Shown here: positions 62,655-64,000 of the stretch, in pieces
Numbering within the stretch: the stretch's first letter is position 1
How the letters are laid out: every line of letters begins with the position of its first letter
From: Lutibacter citreus
GTDB taxonomy: Bacteria; Bacteroidota; Bacteroidia; Flavobacteriales; Flavobacteriaceae
DNA length: 64,000 nt
NCBI RefSeq assembly: GCF_003260195.1
Contig: NZ_QEIH01000006.1
Location: 1 to 64,000, forward strand
Direction: 5' to 3'
Position numbers and translations under genes: made by a program
Notes under the pieces: generated by a model
Seen by the model: the letters and a program-made list of their open reading frames with translations, nothing else
What the model was told of the DNA's origin: nothing
Database searches by the model: none

Positions 62655-63330
62655 CTCAATTAAAATATTATTAGCTGAAGATGAGCCTGCTTTAGGTCAA
62701 ATTGTAAAGGAAAGTCTTGAAACTAGAAATTTTGAAGTATTACTTTGCGCAAATGGTGAAGAAGCATACAAAACTTATAAGGCTGAAAAACCTGAATTAT
62801 TGGTATTAGATGTAATGATGCCAATTAAAGATGGTTTTACCTTAGCTAAAGAAATTCGCATGGAGGATCCTGATATTCCAATTATTTTTTTAACAGCAAA
62901 ATCTCAAACAGAAGATGTTGTTGAAGGTTTTAATTTAGGAGGTAATGATTACCTTAAAAAACCTTTTAGTATGGAAGAGTTAATTGTTAGAATGAACGCT
63001 TTATTAAATCGAAAAAAGAATTACACAACTACTAATGAGCCAATTAAATTAGGCAATTACACTTTCCATTTCAAAAAACAAACATTAACTTTAAATGGTT
63101 CTATAGAAAAACTTACGCACCGTGAGGCCAATCTTTTATTTCATTTAATACAACATAAAAATCAAGTTTTAGACAGATCTTTTATTTTGAAGAAACTATG
63201 GGGTAATGATGATTTTTTTAATGCTAGAAGCATGGATGTATTTATTTCAAAACTTAGAAAAAAGCTAAATTCAGATGAATCTGTTCAAATTATCAATGTT
63301 AGAGGTTTTGGCTATAAGTTAATTTTTTAA
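62647..63330 (+). CDS. OmpR-family response regulator
   Basis: About 227 residues starting MNNSIKILLAEDEPALG; the frame extends 10 codons upstream but those overlap the kinase and are not conserved. Receiver domain with phospho-acceptor Asp in LLVLDVMMPIKDG and Lys in NDYLKKPFSMEEL, then a winged-helix DNA-binding domain (LTHREANLLFHLIQHKNQVL, RSMDVFISKLRKKL, VRGFGYKLIF). Partner of the overlapping kinase; likely binds the 10-bp repeats at 61091-61130. Confidence 0.94.
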   Translation: MNNSIKILLAEDEPALGQIVKESLETRNFEVLLCANGEEAYKTYKAEKPELLVLDVMMPIKDGFTLAKEIRMEDPDIPIIFLTAKSQTEDVVEGFNLGGNDYLKKPFSMEELIVRMNALLNRKKNYTTTNEPIKLGNYTFHFKKQTLTLNGSIEKLTHREANLLFHLIQHKNQVLDRSFILKKLWGNDDFFNARSMDVFISKLRKKLNSDESVQIINVRGFGYKLIF

Positions 63331-63405
63331 TGCTCTGAAATTGATTTCCGAATTCAAAAAAAATTTAATTAACTTTATCCCCTTATTATACTTTAAAAAT
63401 TGATT

Positions 63406-64000
63406 ATGCATGTAGCCATTGCTGGTAATATAGGAGCGGGTAAAACCACTTTAACCAAACTTTTAGCAAAACATTATAAGTGGGAACCGCACTTTGAATC
63501 GGTTGAGGGAAACCCTTATCTAGATGATTTTTATGCTGAAATGGAGCGTTGGTCATTTAATTTACAAGTGTACTTTTTAAACAGCAGGTTTAGACAGATA
63601 CTTGAAATTAGAGAAAGTGGAAAAAATATTATTCAAGATAGAACCATTTATGAAGATGCTCGAATTTTTGCACCAAACCTTCATGCTATGGGTTTAATGC
63701 CTAATAGAGACTATCAAAACTACGACTCTTTATTTGAATTGATGGAGCGTTTAGTTTCACCTCCAGACTTATTAATTTACTTAAGAGCTTCTATTTCTAC
63801 TTTGGTAGGACAAATTCATAAAAGAGGAAGAGATTACGAAAATTCAATTAGTATTGATTATTTAAGCAGATTAAATGAACGATACGAGGCATGGATAACT
63901 ACATATGATAAAGGAAACCTTTTAATTATTGATGTTGACAATTTAAATTTTGTTGACAACCAAGAAGATTTAGGATTTATAATTGATAAGATTGATGCTC
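63406..64000 (+). CDS. Deoxynucleoside kinase, partial (cut by the window end)
   Basis: The frame is open to the last base, 198 complete codons. The N-terminus MHVAIAGNIGAGKTTLTKLL holds the P-loop. Other marks are ESVEGNPYLDDFY, the DRT motif in IIQDRTIYEDARIF (ERS in many relatives) and the lid arginines in HKRGRDYE. These fit the dNK/dGK-dAK family that phosphorylates salvaged deoxynucleosides. Typical length is about 205-220, so only the last few residues lie outside. Start chosen as the first ATG, just before the conserved beta strand. Confidence 0.92.
   Translation, partial: MHVAIAGNIGAGKTTLTKLLAKHYKWEPHFESVEGNPYLDDFYAEMERWSFNLQVYFLNSRFRQILEIRESGKNIIQDRTIYEDARIFAPNLHAMGLMPNRDYQNYDSLFELMERLVSPPDLLIYLRASISTLVGQIHKRGRDYENSISIDYLSRLNERYEAWITTYDKGNLLIIDVDNLNFVDNQEDLGFIIDKIDA

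Noticed and set aside
1..64000. CRISPR array, prophage, restriction or toxin-antitoxin system
   Set aside because: I saw no regularly spaced repeats, cas genes, phage structural genes, methyltransferases or paired small toxin genes.

Overview
The window comes from an AT-rich Bacteroidota chromosome, most likely a marine Flavobacteriaceae member. Supporting signs are promoters of the Bacteroidetes type (TAnnTTTG near -7, TTG near -33), absence of Shine-Dalgarno sequences, GLPGLI/TonB-receptor/PepSY gene sets, a split metH, a HEPN-tailed sulfite reductase and DUF2061 in the cysteine operon. I cannot assign a genus.

Left edge (1-2.3 kb): a decayed group II intron-type reverse transcriptase, cut on its 5' side by an IS3-family element with programmed -1 frameshift signals, beside the 3' end of a tRNA-Asp gene. 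A second identical tRNA-Asp lies past ppc. Housekeeping genes follow: ppc, a DUF58 protein, trxA.

Methionine/one-carbon genes occur in two blocks (7.2-12.2 kb: metH N-part, metH C-part, metF; 44.8-53.1 kb: metZ, a MetX-aspartokinase-homoserine dehydrogenase fusion, metY, metK). Regulation is varied. Two transcription units begin with SAM-I (S-box) riboswitches. metK has a SAM-II-like pseudoknot overlapped by a competing hairpin. metY is preceded by what reads as two tandem leader-peptide attenuators, each with Met codons, an antiterminator pairing and a terminator. I consider this the most interesting signal in the window.

Nitrate assimilation (12.2-28.2 kb): nirB-nirD-DUF4202-sensor kinase on the minus strand. 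On the plus strand lie cobA, a Crp/Fnr regulator, a nitrate/nitrite transporter, an outer-membrane porin, a NarL-type response regulator, a nitrate reductase fused to a NasB-like flavoprotein, and a rubredoxin-tailed protein. Four promoter regions of this block share direct copies of TACGTATTTA.

At 28.3-37.6 kb lies a five-gene convergent cluster: circularly permuted ATP-grasp, alpha-E, transglutaminase, an ATP-grasp/alpha-E fusion and a transglutaminase/DUF2126 fusion. This is a predicted peptide-ligation or peptide-modification system without known substrate. At 38.0-44.7 kb is the assimilatory sulfate operon (DUF2061, cysH, cysD, cysN, sulfite reductase, a second cobA, a precorrin-2 dehydrogenase), with a palindrome over the -33 element of its promoter.

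Right side (53-64 kb): a metal-related HMA/TonB-receptor/HYC_CC_PP locus whose HYC_CC_PP gene is broken; an Lrp regulator; a GLPGLI/outer-membrane receptor/PepSY operon divergent from a two-component system, with four 10-bp operator-like repeats between them; and the start of a deoxynucleoside kinase cut by the window end.
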